NCBI GenBank assembly: GCA_963573315.1
Contig: OY752140.1
Span: forward strand, 1,736,001-1,800,000
DNA from: Entomortierella parvispora
Taxonomy: Eukaryota > Mortierellomycota > Mortierellomycetes > Mortierellales > Mortierellaceae
Direction: 5' to 3'
DNA: 64,000 bases
Shown here: piece after piece, positions 1 to 10,345 of the stretch
How positions within the stretch are numbered: position 1 is the stretch's first letter
How the letters are laid out: every line of letters starts with the position of its first letter
Notes under the pieces: generated by a model
Database searches by the model: none
What the model was told of the DNA's origin: nothing
What the model saw: the letters and a program-made list of their open reading frames with translations, nothing else
Position numbers and translations under genes: made by a program

Positions 1-279
1 TCGACTGCCGCCCTGGGATTCAGTTGCACGGTCATGAGGCGAATCATCGCCTGGCATTCGTCTCCTCTAGATTGGTGAATGGGAGTTTTTGCTGCCGCCA
101 AGTCGCTTGAATGAGGTAAGGATGGAAACGAAGGAAACAAAGGAAGAGACCAAAGAGGGGATTCGAGGAGATTTTCAGGCGAATTGAACAGAGGCTCAGC
201 CACAGTCCGTGCACAAAGTTCATTTTTATTTTTCGCATCCGAGAAACGTTCTTTGGCAGAGCATCGCATTGTGGGGGTA
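1..279. other. 3' flank of the HAUS8-like gene, no gene seen
   Basis: This stretch lies downstream of the stop codon of the minus-strand HAUS8-like gene. Short open frames exist on the minus strand, but none has a recognisable family match or convincing splice context. It probably holds the 3' untranslated region and an intergenic spacer. Confidence 0.5.
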
Positions 280-1883
280 TCATCTGGCATCTTGAAGGCT
301 CTGTTCAAGTTCCTTGATTTGTCGCAGCTTCACCAAGAGTTTTGAGCACTCTTGTAACTCTAGGATTTCTTCCTGTGCGCAAGCACATACCTCGCCTAAA
401 AGTTGTGCCAATCCGCTGAACTGGAAAAGTCGTCATTATAAGTTATCTGCAGTCTGAAAGTCTACACCAGTGTTTCTATCTCCAAGCCAGTACTTACCAG
501 CGGTCTATCGCCGTCTGCTTTTCGTGCGTTTGTCTCAACAGAACTTTGGCATCTCCGAATCTGAGTTAGCCAGTGTTCGAGATGACTGTCGTCAAATGAC
601 GGTATGCTCAGGACCGGTGCGTCACCTTCAATCGCAAGTATAGTATCTTCATAGTTTGGCCTCAGAGACTCCAGTCCTTTCACAACAACCATTACTTGTT
701 CTCTCTAAATTGGTAGGGGGGAAAATCAAGGTCAGAGGTTTGTCCATGACCATTGGAAAAAAACTATTTCGCGTTTAAATCAGCTCCTTACCTGACGCCC
801 AAAGCTTGACTCGAGCTCCACCAGCTGCCTCTCAATCGCAAACCTCTGCTGTAAATCTCGAAGTGCTGTTTGTTTCTCCTGAATATCATTCTCAAGTGTC
901 GACCTTTCGGCCTTGGAATACCGGAAAAAATAGCATGGTAGCCAGATTTAGTACTTCTGTCTATATCCCCCCTCTGTTTTTTCTTGTCTCTCCCACTTCC
1001 ATATGCTTACCTTGACCTTCGCCTCTTGTTTCATGAACTCTTTTGAGGCCCTCCTGCTCAGTGTATACCATTGCAAAAGTCTCGTTTGAGCCAGGTACAA
1101 ATCCTCCTGCCTCTTTCCAGAATTGAAGTGTGGTTGACGCTCCTGGTGGATACTTTTCCCCCCCATGAACCTCATCTCTGTAATCGGACGAGACTGTGAT
1201 ATCCGACGGGTGGATTCTGAGCGCTTATAATCAGGTTCTGGATCCAAGTCCGCGAGACTGAGTGCTTGCGAAGGTCGTTGCTCTGTCAGAAATGGACTTG
1301 TTTCTTCCGGGTGATCATGCGAGGCAATTGTACGCTTAGATGTGGAAGACATGGAGGTTGAGTTGTTCAGAGATTGTTTCTTCTCCACTCTAAAGGCTGA
1401 TGATCCACCATGTCGGCGAACACCAAGACCTAGCGCTGTGCTTTTTGTGTTGCTAGCGAGCGCGTCGTATTGCCTGGCGAGTCTTTTTGTGTTGAGCTGA
1501 TGAAGCGGCCTCTCCGCTTTCCGCGCTTGGTCCTGGTCAAAGGGTGTTCGCGATCCTTGTCCCGTCGAGGTTAATGCGGGGCGCGTCGATTTCCTAGGTT
1601 CGAACACAGGGAGTGCCGCCTGTATTGGAGGGGATTCTCTGCGGATATTGCGTGAGGGTAGTCCACGTATTGATGCCCGCATACTCTTGTTGAGTGCTCT
1701 TTCTATTTTTTTTTTTGGACATTCCATAGTCAATATTTGTCAAAGGGATTCTCCATTGGTCAACACAAGGGTCTCCATGTGTCATTCTGTACCAGCTTGA
1801 TACGCCTCTAAAAGCATCCGTCGCTCTTGAATTGAGGGCAGACTCGGAGGCGCGCTTTCTTTTTGCTCCGCAGGATTGTCCAT
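280..1883 (-). CDS. HAUS8/QWRF-like augmin subunit candidate
   Basis: Five exons: 1883-1793, 1702-1011, 911-792, 704-498 and 420-280, all with GT/AG borders and consistent phase, giving 416 residues. The start is ATG at 1883; an in-frame reading that begins near 1733 would ignore a good phase-1 intron. Residues 1 to about 230 are basic, Ser/Arg-rich and disordered, as expected of a microtubule-binding tail. A conserved-looking segment follows at about 230-261 with LLQWYTLSRRA, close to the QWRF signature (RLLQWRF..ARA) of plant AUG8/QWRF proteins and HAUS8. After that the chain is helical and heptad-rich (residues 262-416). In the augmin complex this subunit links microtubules to gamma-tubulin recruitment. 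It shares a 168-bp divergent upstream region with the SDH6 gene. The family call rests on the motif plus architecture; another coiled-coil protein is possible. Confidence 0.5.
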
Positions 1884-2051
1884 GTTGGTTGATTTTGTTT
1901 TGTGAGGGAATCAAAATGAGGGCTCAAAGAGTCAAGTTGGTGCCACCAAATATAATCGCTTAAGGGTTAAATAACGGTTGGTTGCATGCACATTCCTGTT
2001 CCTGGGAAAGTGTGCTGCGCTCCGTGATCTAGCCTTCATCCTTCACCGACA
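1884..2051. promoter_or_regulatory. Short bidirectional promoter region
   Basis: Only 168 bp separate the divergent start codons of the HAUS8-like gene (minus) and SDH6 (plus), so both core promoters and both 5' leaders must fit here. No clear TATA box is visible on either strand. Confidence 0.55.
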
Positions 2052-2478
2052 ATGCCATTACCTCCGGTCCGTCGCTCGGGATTGCAGCAGGACATTATCA
2101 ATCTATATCGCCAATGCTTCCGTGCAGCAAGACTCAAGCCTGAGGTAACGGGAAGAAGCAGCAGCGAAACAACCAATGCAGGAAACAAAAAAACAATTGG
2201 GAGTCCCCTAAGGAATGGGGGAAAGTCTTCCGGCCAACGCGACTTGAATGTAGGGGTTCGAGAACGGTGGACTCTTCAGAATATTAACGTTTGGCTTTTT
2301 CCACCCCTTCCAACGATAGGCAAACCGTGCCCATTTTCATGCCTTTATCAGAATGCAGTTCAGGAAGCACTCGGAGGTGAAGCAAAAGGACTTCTCTACG
2401 ATCGAGTACCTTCTTCGGACGGGCAAACGCCAGCTGAAAGTCTACTCTGCACCGAGTATTGAGGATGTTACCATATAG
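2052..2478 (+). CDS. SDH6: Succinate dehydrogenase assembly factor 1 (LYR protein)
   Basis: Two exons, 2052-2144 and 2320-2478, joined in phase 0 (CCTGAG/GTAACG ... GATAG/GCAAAC), giving 83 residues. The LYR motif lies at about residues 17-19 (IINLYRQCFRAAR), as in SDHAF1/Sdh6. Exon 2 carries the family's C-terminal part: an FIRMQFRKH segment, then KDFSTIEYLLRTGKRQL, which matches the yeast Sdh6 pattern KDF.TIE.LLR.G. Family knowledge: Sdh6 is a small mitochondrial-matrix protein that helps mature the iron-sulfur subunit of complex II. Reading exon 1 straight through the intron gives a 136-residue open frame that loses the conserved C-terminus, so the spliced model is clearly better. Length is typical of the family. 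Confidence 0.88.
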
Positions 2479-2847
2479 ACAGTTTTATGCCGATAACACA
2501 GCGTCAAATGCGGATGCCGACGCAACTACCCTGCGTTTCAAGGTCGGCCGTATTCTGTGTGCAGAAGCTCACTGAGGCTCTTTGCTTTACCTTCAGCAAG
2601 GAGATAGCGCCAAAGGAGAGGACAGAAAGGCAAAGAACTGCCATCCTGTGTTGATACAGCAAAGCTGTGCCGTTATTCCTACCTCCCAGCTCCGGAGTGA
2701 GAACGAGAACCCCTACAATAAACGCCACCAATTTTCGGGTGACTGCTGTTGTCAATATTTCTTTTTTTCTTTTTTTTGAAATGGACATGCATGTGTGCAA
2801 CTCCCAAACCTCCACATACCATTCGTCAAACAAGCAGGATTCCCCTC
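2479..2847. other. Intergenic spacer / 5' leader of RRN5-like gene
   Basis: This 369-nt gap has a T-rich stretch near 2755-2778 just before the RRN5-like start. No gene or clear TATA box is visible. Confidence 0.4.
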
Positions 2848-5800
2848 ATGGATCGCAGGTCAAGCCCCGGAGGCGATAGTGGGAGCGACTATGAAGGCTA
2901 CTCAGAACTGGGCTCGGATGTCTTGTACTCGCGGCCAAGTAGCCGAGGGACAAGAGAGCCAACGCCCGAATCAGATAGCGACGCGGAAACACCGGTTTAT
3001 GTGCCCTCGGTGGCGATGCAGGAGATTGGTCGCGAAGATCGAGAGTCGTCAGCATCGGGCTCGGATAGGGATGACGACGAAGACTCGGAAAGGGACGACG
3101 ACGAAGAGTCCGCAAGTGATCAGGAGGAGCTTCAGGGGGAACAAAAGATGCGAGAGGCACACCGTGCAGGCGATATCGATAACAACGAGAACGAGGAAGG
3201 CGATGACAGCGGCGATAGCGACGATGAGAACGTCGACCATAGGAAAAATCATGGCGGTGATGGAGGCGATGACGGGAGCGCCTATGAAGGCGATGAAGAT
3301 CTGGAAGAACAGGGTGGCAGCGACATGGATGAGGGTCAGGAGGACGACGATCCCGATCTCTCTCATCTCCATGTTGTCCGCTTACCGCCTAGCACATGGA
3401 ATAATCGCAAGAAATACAAAAAGAAGGTGAAAACGAAGCTTGGGACGAAACGCCCAAAACGCCAAACTGAGGAGAACTGGGTATCCAAGGACCTGTATCC
3501 AGAGCAATTTGCAGCAAAAACAAAACGTCGTGAGAAAGAGGAGCTGGAGGATTCCGTTGGCGATTTCTTATTTCAAAAGAATCAGGTTCAGTATCATTTC
3601 TTCAGGCTTCCCCGGAACAGCCACTCAAAACTCCATGAAAGGAACGCCCATGGACAGTTTGGATACGAAAAATCACTTTCATCCGATCCCAACAATCCTC
3701 TACTGGACACGACCGACTCTGAGCTGGACGAAGTCGAGAGCGATCTGGAGCTGGAGCGGGAGTACGAAGAATACAGAGCGGAGCGTGATAAACCGATCTA
3801 CCAGCTGGAACAGGACGGCGATGTGTGTATATACTGTAACGCATTCGTACCGTTCGACATGAGGAAAGCCACACCTTATCCAACAATCTATCAATGTGTC
3901 CGCTGCATTGAATGCCAGGCACCGAATGGGCCAGTCTCGGAAGAGGCGCTGCAAACACATATACTGGCCCTCGAGGATTTGAAGAATGAGGCCCGCAATC
4001 GTGAGAATGGCTCCTTTTCGGATGTCTTTTACAGCCTCAAAGGGCTACATGCTGGCGAAAAAGATATGGTCGACAAAATCCCAAAAGCAGCCGAAAAGCT
4101 TGCGCCATTGTCTCCGAAGCAGTCTATTCTATGGGAGGATGCGGTTGAGAACTTGAAGTACGAGGAGGTCGTAAACAATTTTCCATTCACCACCAGAGCC
4201 GATAATGCAGCACGGTATTGGTCGGCGAGAGGTCCCTTAGTCGCAGCAGGCATGGTTTGGACAAAGGAGGAAGGCGATTTGTTCTTCAGCGGTCTGCGCC
4301 GGTTTGGAAAGCACAACGTATGGGCCTTGCAAGAACATGTCAAATCGCGTTCTTTAGCCGAGATAGTTGCAATGATTCAAGATCTGGATGCTGAAGTGGC
4401 GCGGCTCAAGAATACGGGGTCTGGTGCACTTCACCTGAACGAGATGCCTATGGCAGAGGAGGTGGATGAAGAGCAGATCGAGCTCGAGGAGCAGTGCGCG
4501 TCGACATTACTGGACATGGAAATGCGTCAGACATTCAAGAAACACGAGAATGAAGCACCGGAGACAAGACCACAGATTGTCCAATTGTCAAGTATTTTCA
4601 ATCTGAAATTGCTCTGCGACATGTCTTCACGCCTATACATGCAAAACCATGGAGCGGGCCTGGAGAGGGATGTTATCCCAGTTATGTACGAATCACTCAA
4701 GAAGTGGCTTACGCCTATTATCCAAGAACTCGTTACTCTGCAACACGAGCGGCAGCGCGTAGGACTCGTCCTCAACAAAGTAAGGATTTCTTGTAGCTCA
4801 AATTCTTTAGTGAATATCTTTGTAGGGAGACAGTGTCACTAATCTTTCCCATGACTCAACATAGACATCCCCTCCTGAAAAAGTATCGGTCATATCGGAA
4901 AAAGACGTTCTCCGGACTCTTCATGCTCGCCAATTACCATTGGACACCGAGAAATTTATTGGAACACTACCTGAGAGACTCAACCTTCGAGTTGTTGATG
5001 ATACAGCGTCGACAGCAGACTCAATACTACTGCCAAAGAACGAGGATCCGGGGATCGGAAGGTCGTTTTACTTGAATCATGAGGTGGATCTGGCACAGGC
5101 GCAAGCACCTGATTCTGATCAAGATATGGATACCGACGACGGTGTTTCAGCAGAAGAAGAGTCGGAAGTTAACCTGGAATACCCGTTGGCCGTCATCCCA
5201 GAAGATATATGGGGCAACAAGCCGGCCGCATCTGAAGAAACCGCAAAATACTATCGAAAGCAGGACGGAGCAAGACTGCATTGGGATCTGTTTTGGTCAA
5301 CAAAATCACGTCATGCGCGGAAGGTCTGGTTAGAAACTCCAAAACCAATTCCAGGATCGCGGTTCAGGCTTCAGGAACGCAAGCGATTTAGGGAAACGCA
5401 CCCACTAAAGCCAACGCCACTTCCGTTTAATGACTGGAAGGAGGGAGTCGAGAGACTGGCAGCCAACAGTTTCGCTCTACCTCTGGGCATAGGAAGGGAT
5501 ACTGTTCAGTCGTCCTCATTTGACCCGAAGGACCCATCGGTATTCAGTATGAACAAGAGGAAACGAAATCACGAACAATTGATCTACACGGATTACGACA
5601 CCCAGATGGAGGAGCATGAGGAAAGGAGGGCGGACAAAATCAAGAGAGTGCAAGAGTTTACACGCAAGTACGAGGATCTGGCGGGAAAGATGAGCCAACC
5701 CCAACCTCTGGAGATCTATGCTCCTGGATATGGAATCCTTCCTCCGAACGCATCCTTTGTATACGACGAATCCCGGGAGCCTCCCAGAAACAGCTACGGT

Positions 5801-6073
5801 CTTGGAGAGCGAGATCATGGAGGACTATGGCTCATGGACGCCAAGAGCTTCGACAATGCCTCTGGATATATCACCGTCTCTGACACAGAGGACGAGTTGG
5901 AGGAAGAGGAAGGATGGCAGAGTCAGATGAGGGCCGACTTTGTTATCGAAGAAAGGTCTAAACGGAGTCGGACAGGGGTTCAAGAGGATACCTCGGGAGA
6001 AATAGCCGACCAGGAGCCCATAAACGGGGCAGAAGGAGATGGCATGGAAGAGGCTAGCGGCGACGAGCAGTAA
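2848..6073 (+). CDS. RRN5-like SANT-domain protein (RNA polymerase I upstream factor candidate)
   Basis: Two exons, 2848-4779 and 4865-6073 (AAA/GTAAGG ... ACATAG/ACATCC, phase 0), giving 1046 residues. The start is the first ATG of the frame; upstream sequence is open only from non-ATG codons. Residues 1 to about 180 are very acidic (Asp/Glu/Ser). Residues 327-356 hold a CxxC-x19-CxxCxxC cluster that could bind zinc. A SANT/Myb-like domain sits at about 466-512 (MVWTKEEGDLFF..LRRFGKHN, then KSRSLAEIV). Rrn5 has this kind of SANT domain and belongs to the yeast upstream activating factor at rDNA promoters. The C-terminal third is charged and unrecognised. Rrn5 is much shorter in yeast, so large N- and C-terminal extensions are odd. 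Another SANT-containing chromatin protein is the main alternative. Confidence 0.55.
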
Positions 6074-6197
6074 CCCTTGGAGGGGGCGGGCTTGTGACAG
6101 CGAGCCAAAGGCGCGGCATGGTGTAACCCGCCGTTTTGTACATTACGAAAATAATACCAGATTTGCATCGTCATTTATTCCTCAAACAGAACTGATT

Positions 6198-6620
6198 CTA
6201 TCGCTTGCGCTCAAAATATTGCGATGCTGAGAGGAGAACGATGCCTTGGTCCATGATCCACTCTCCAATCCCTAGGTACTTTTCCACGGCAGAGCGCATG
6301 TCTTTACTTTCGATTTTGCTGCTGGCCACACTGTTGTCCGCGGGCAGAAAAGAACAGGTTTGGTTAGAGGACGAAGAGAGACAAAGGTTGCTGTCCTGCA
6401 CTCACGGGGTTGTGTTTCTTACGTCAGACCCTAAGTCAGAGGAAGCGGAACGTGAAAAGTGGGTATGGCATGTGAAAAGAGCGAGTTAGGATCTCTTAGC
6501 CCTGACATTGTCCTGTCTGCGAATGACAATCAGTGAGCTTACTGTGCTTCGCTTGATGCCTGCAAGGACTGCGGAGATTAGAATGGCGTCTGCCGCGTAG
6601 TGAATGAGCTTTCCGAACAT
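6198..6620 (-). CDS. DUF1748 family small membrane protein
   Basis: Modelled as exon 6620-6543 plus exon 6395-6198, 91 residues. Exon 1 encodes MFGKLIHYAADAILISAVL followed by AGIKRST, the conserved hydrophobic N-terminus of the fungal DUF1748 family. Exon 2 ends with EKYLGIGEWIMDQGI and QYFERKR, the family's conserved C-terminus. The donor after ACA (GTAAGC) is strong. The acceptor is less certain: the chosen one keeps frame but adds a Ser/Asn-rich linker of about 20 residues that the family normally lacks. Molecular function is not known to me. The gene converges on the RRN5-like gene, with 124 bp between stops. Confidence 0.65.
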
Positions 6621-7016
6621 GAATATATCGGCGTCGTGGTGTCTGTCGTAGCGGGGGCGCAAGTGTGTTGCGTATTGTGGTGGACAATTGTCGATGGAAG
6701 CGAGTGTTTTGATTGAGCAATGAAAATAGTTTTTTTGCATCCCCTCCAGCATTCGGGTCTGAAATACATAGACGGTCATTGGACTCAGTGGCCCGTGCGC
6801 TGGGTCACTCTCCAGAACCTCGTTTTTTTGTTCTTGTTCTTTTCTTTTTATTCCTGGAATGATCCAATCTCACCGCTGAACAGAGCAATTGATAGGGGAC
6901 AAAGCATATCGGCTGCGGTGTTCTCATCCCTCTTTCGGCTTATATTTCGATACTGTCCTTGCACTCCAAGTTCGCTTCCTTCCAGGAGAGGAGTGATAGA
7001 ACTGGAAAGAGGATTT
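6621..7016. other. Spacer between two minus-strand genes
   Basis: This 396-nt spacer holds the upstream region of the DUF1748 gene and the 3' flank of the small secreted protein gene. A T-rich tract lies near 6824-6852. No further gene is seen. Confidence 0.4.
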
Positions 7017-7455
7017 TTACACTGAAAGATCTGCAAGCATCTTTTGAATATCTGCAACCTGCGTATCAGTTGCGGGGGCCGAATCGCAGCTTTCTATATC
7101 CCTCAAGTACTTTGAAAGGATGGGGAGGGCTTCCATGGATGGCTGTTCCAGGTTCATGGCCCAAACAGCCGGGTTATCTTTCTTCATCTGACTCTCGAGC
7201 GAAGCAGTCATTTGGATATTGCGCACGATAGTCAGTCTGTTCAGGGCTTGCGGAGACGAGGATTTAAAAGCGGAGAGATCGAGGTGAAACTCCTTTGTGA
7301 TGGCGGCTGTGGGAAGCGCCGTGTTCAAGACCACTTCTAAGGTGTCGAGCTTCGTCTTCAGATCTGACGCGTATTGCTGATTCACCTTAGTTAGGCACTG
7401 AACATCGGTGGCGAAAGCGGCACTGATGAGGAAAGGGAGAAAAAAAGTATTTCAT
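7017..7455 (-). pseudogene. Small secreted protein gene, signal peptide out of frame by one base
   Basis: On the minus strand, ATG at 7455 starts MKYFF, but the following T7 tract (7446-7440) moves translation into a frame that stops at 7387. In the neighbouring frame the sequence reads LPFLISAAFATDVQC and continues open to a stop at 7017, for about 130 residues of helical, secreted-looking protein. If the tract were one T shorter, the product would start with a textbook signal peptide cleaved after AAFA. No intron restores the frame, and no other ATG precedes the long frame. A TATATA element lies about 240 bp upstream. So this is either a sequencing or assembly indel in a homopolymer, or a recently broken gene. 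The mature part has two Cys (VQC, ESC) and resembles no family I can name with confidence. Confidence 0.5.
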
Positions 7456-7692
7456 GGCGGACAGAGTGGGTTTCTTGTTGTGTTGCGGAAGGACAACAGC
7501 GAAACGTACAAAAAAAAAGTCGATCGTTTTATTTGTTTTCCAAATGCCCCAACAGCTTCCACCAGCAACTCCTGCTCCCTGGGATGTGGTCCATAATATC
7601 CTTTTGAGAAGAAGGAAAACTCCCAAAAAAAGAGGGTTATGATCAAGGGAGCCAACATCCAAGGGATTAACCTCGGTACGGTTCTAACAAGA

Positions 7693-7698
7693 ATATAT
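7693..7698 (-). promoter_or_regulatory. TATA-like element of the small secreted protein gene
   Basis: The minus strand reads CTATATATTC here, about 240 nt upstream of the start at 7455. It supports a promoter for the minus-strand secreted protein gene rather than coding sequence in this stretch. Confidence 0.35.
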
Positions 7699-8162
7699 AG
7701 TGGGGGCCAAAGGGTTCTCATCCTCGTTATCGGCCTTTGACAATGGCATCGCAATGAACTTTCACGCGATGAGAAATCGTTGACAGTCCACCAAGTCACT
7801 GACGATTGAAGGTATGGAAACATCATTTCCCAGTTGAAGAGCACGATCTCAACATGAATATCAGGGGCTTGACTCCGGCTGACGTTGCGAGTTTGTGTGA
7901 GTTGAAAAACGTCTTGGAGCTGTGCCTGCCATTTTGGAGAGGCAATGTACTCCATGTTCCCGAGTTTCCATGAACGTTTTTAGATGATGGGGGAAGTTAT
8001 TTTGGTACAATGGAAAAACGCGCGCCAGGCACTAAATCTTGGATTGTTCGCTGGAAATAGACAGCAGGGGAAATGGGCGCAGTGCACAGCCTCATTGACC
8101 TACTAGAGAGAAAGAATGCAGGACGCCCATCCCTTTTCCCCTAGCCCACCCATCCGATGGCA

Positions 8163-8168
8163 TATAAG
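8163..8168 (+). promoter_or_regulatory. TATA-like element (CATATAAGAG)
   Basis: CATATAAGAG precedes a C/T-rich leader (about 8190-8472) that runs to the start codon at 8473. Position and the following pyrimidine-rich leader fit a core promoter for the secreted protein gene. Confidence 0.4.
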
Positions 8169-8472
8169 AGGCAAAGTCGTTTCTTCTCTCAATCACCCTT
8201 TACTGCCAGTTTCAAAAAAAAAAACCCCCTGTTCTCGCCATTTCTACAACTCGAGTAGTAAATCCGGTTTCATTTCTTCCCTGCTCCTCCTCCTTCAAAG
8301 TAGGTCTCGTAATCACGCTTGTCAATTTCGCCTCATTTCCGAGTCGCAAATTGTATCTTGAACATGTCATTTGGGATTCTAATCCTCCTCTCGTTTCTCT
8401 TCGTCTCTCTTCTCTTCTTCATTTCAGTTTAGTTCCTCTCGCAGCTTCCCAACCACCACCATCGCCACCACC

Positions 8473-9326
8473 ATGATTTTCCCCAGGTCTATTGGAATCA
8501 TCTTGTTCCTGATCATCCTTACTCTGATGACTCCACAGTCAGTTATGGCCGCCGACAGTTCCATTACTCTAGATCAACTGGAAACGGCCTTTGCGGGTCA
8601 TTGTCCTAACAGCACTCACGGAGAGGTCATCTCTTGCGTCGATGCTCTTCCCTACCTGAATGCCGCGATTCAAAAGTATGGAAAGAATATCCACTCTTTC
8701 GGTGAACAAGAACCCCTCTCCCCCAATGCCCCCAATGTCCTTGAAGAGCAATTGCTGATCCTATCGCCGTGTTCCCTTGTGTTTTAGATACAATCTCAAA
8801 ACCAGAGGTCAACGTGCTGCTTATCTTGCCACGATGGCCTATGAGGGAGGATACCTTCAATATGATCGCAACCTTATGATCTCTACTCAAGGAAGTAAGT
8901 GAACATGAACACACTGTGTGATTCATTATTCTCTGTTCAGGGGCGTGGATATAGCTACCAGTACTGACCAGCAATCGACAACTCTTGGGTAAAAAAAAAT
9001 ATCAACTTGTAGCGAGATCCATCATGCCAGCCTCTTCGTTAAGGCTATTTGTCAATGCCAACGAGTCTGTTCAAAAGTTCTGGCCTGGGTTCCCAGTAAG
9101 CGTAGACGATGCAACGATTGTGAACGTGCTCATCCAGAACAAGGCCGATTTTGAGCCCGGTGCTTGGTGGACGGTCTCAGGACCTAATTGTGCCAGAGTC
9201 GCGTCTCGCCTCTCGGATGCCGAGAGTAGTTTTGTTGCGTGGGAGACGACTTGCATCAATGGCGGGCCTGATACAGTCGAGGCTCGGACAGCGATCTATA
9301 CCACTGTCTATCAGGCGATCGTCTAA
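8473..9326 (+). CDS. Secreted protein, possibly lysozyme-fold hydrolase
   Basis: Exons 8473-8675, 8788-8894 and 8962-9326, giving 224 residues. The donor at 8676 (AA/GTATGG) is preferred to the GGTGAA at 8701 because only the former continues in frame into QKYNLKTRGQRAAYLATMA. Intron 2 uses GTAAGT at 8895 and the acceptor CTACCAG at 8961; nearer AGs give stops. Residues 1 to about 26 form a strong signal peptide (IGIILFLIILTLM ... SVMA). The core RAAYLATMAYEGGYLQY has a Glu after a hydrophobic helix, a layout seen in lysozyme-like enzymes, followed by RSIMPASSLRLFV and a C-terminal FEPGAWWTVSGPNC block. Four Cys could form disulfides. I recognise a fungal secreted type but not a proven activity, so the enzyme idea is inference. 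A TATA-like element lies upstream at 8163. Confidence 0.6.
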
Positions 9327-9524
9327 ATAGAAAGGAGGAAATAAAAAAAAAAATGAAAATTGGTGGCAATACGCAGATGTTCTCCAAAGTCACACACCCA
9401 AGAAAGGGAAAGAGAGTGCGCGCATGCACAAATACCCAATCCTTCTTTCATTCCAGGACGACATTCCCCCACAAGAGAAGACAGCCGCATCGACACTTCA
9501 ACATCTCATCCACAAGAACTGAAC

Positions 9525-10277
<753 letters not shown>

Positions 10278-10345
10278 GCAAGCCAATAAACCGAAACTTT
10301 TTGTGTTTTTTATATCTTTCTAATGTTTATTGGTCTTGGGAGGCA

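Larger units (their letters stand above)
7456..8472. other. Divergent upstream region between two secreted-protein genes
   Basis: About 1 kb between divergent start codons. It holds a TATA-like element for each gene and a pyrimidine-rich leader before 8473. A 167-codon minus-strand frame (7955-7452) spans the leader and TATA element of the minus-strand gene and has no family resemblance, so I treat it as non-coding. Confidence 0.45.

Noticed and set aside
7452..7955. A 167-codon minus-strand frame with one membrane-like segment
   Set aside because: It covers the TATA-like element and leader of the small secreted protein gene, other frames look equally open, and no conserved motif is visible.
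8676..8703. Donor GGTGAA at 8702 for exon 1 of the secreted protein
   Set aside because: It joins to a frame that ends soon after; the GTATGG donor at 8676 gives a continuous, conserved-looking protein.
8989..9012. Possible 24-nt intron GTAAAA...TTGTAG in the secreted protein gene
   Set aside because: Too short for a spliceosomal intron, and reading straight through keeps the frame of the conserved downstream part.
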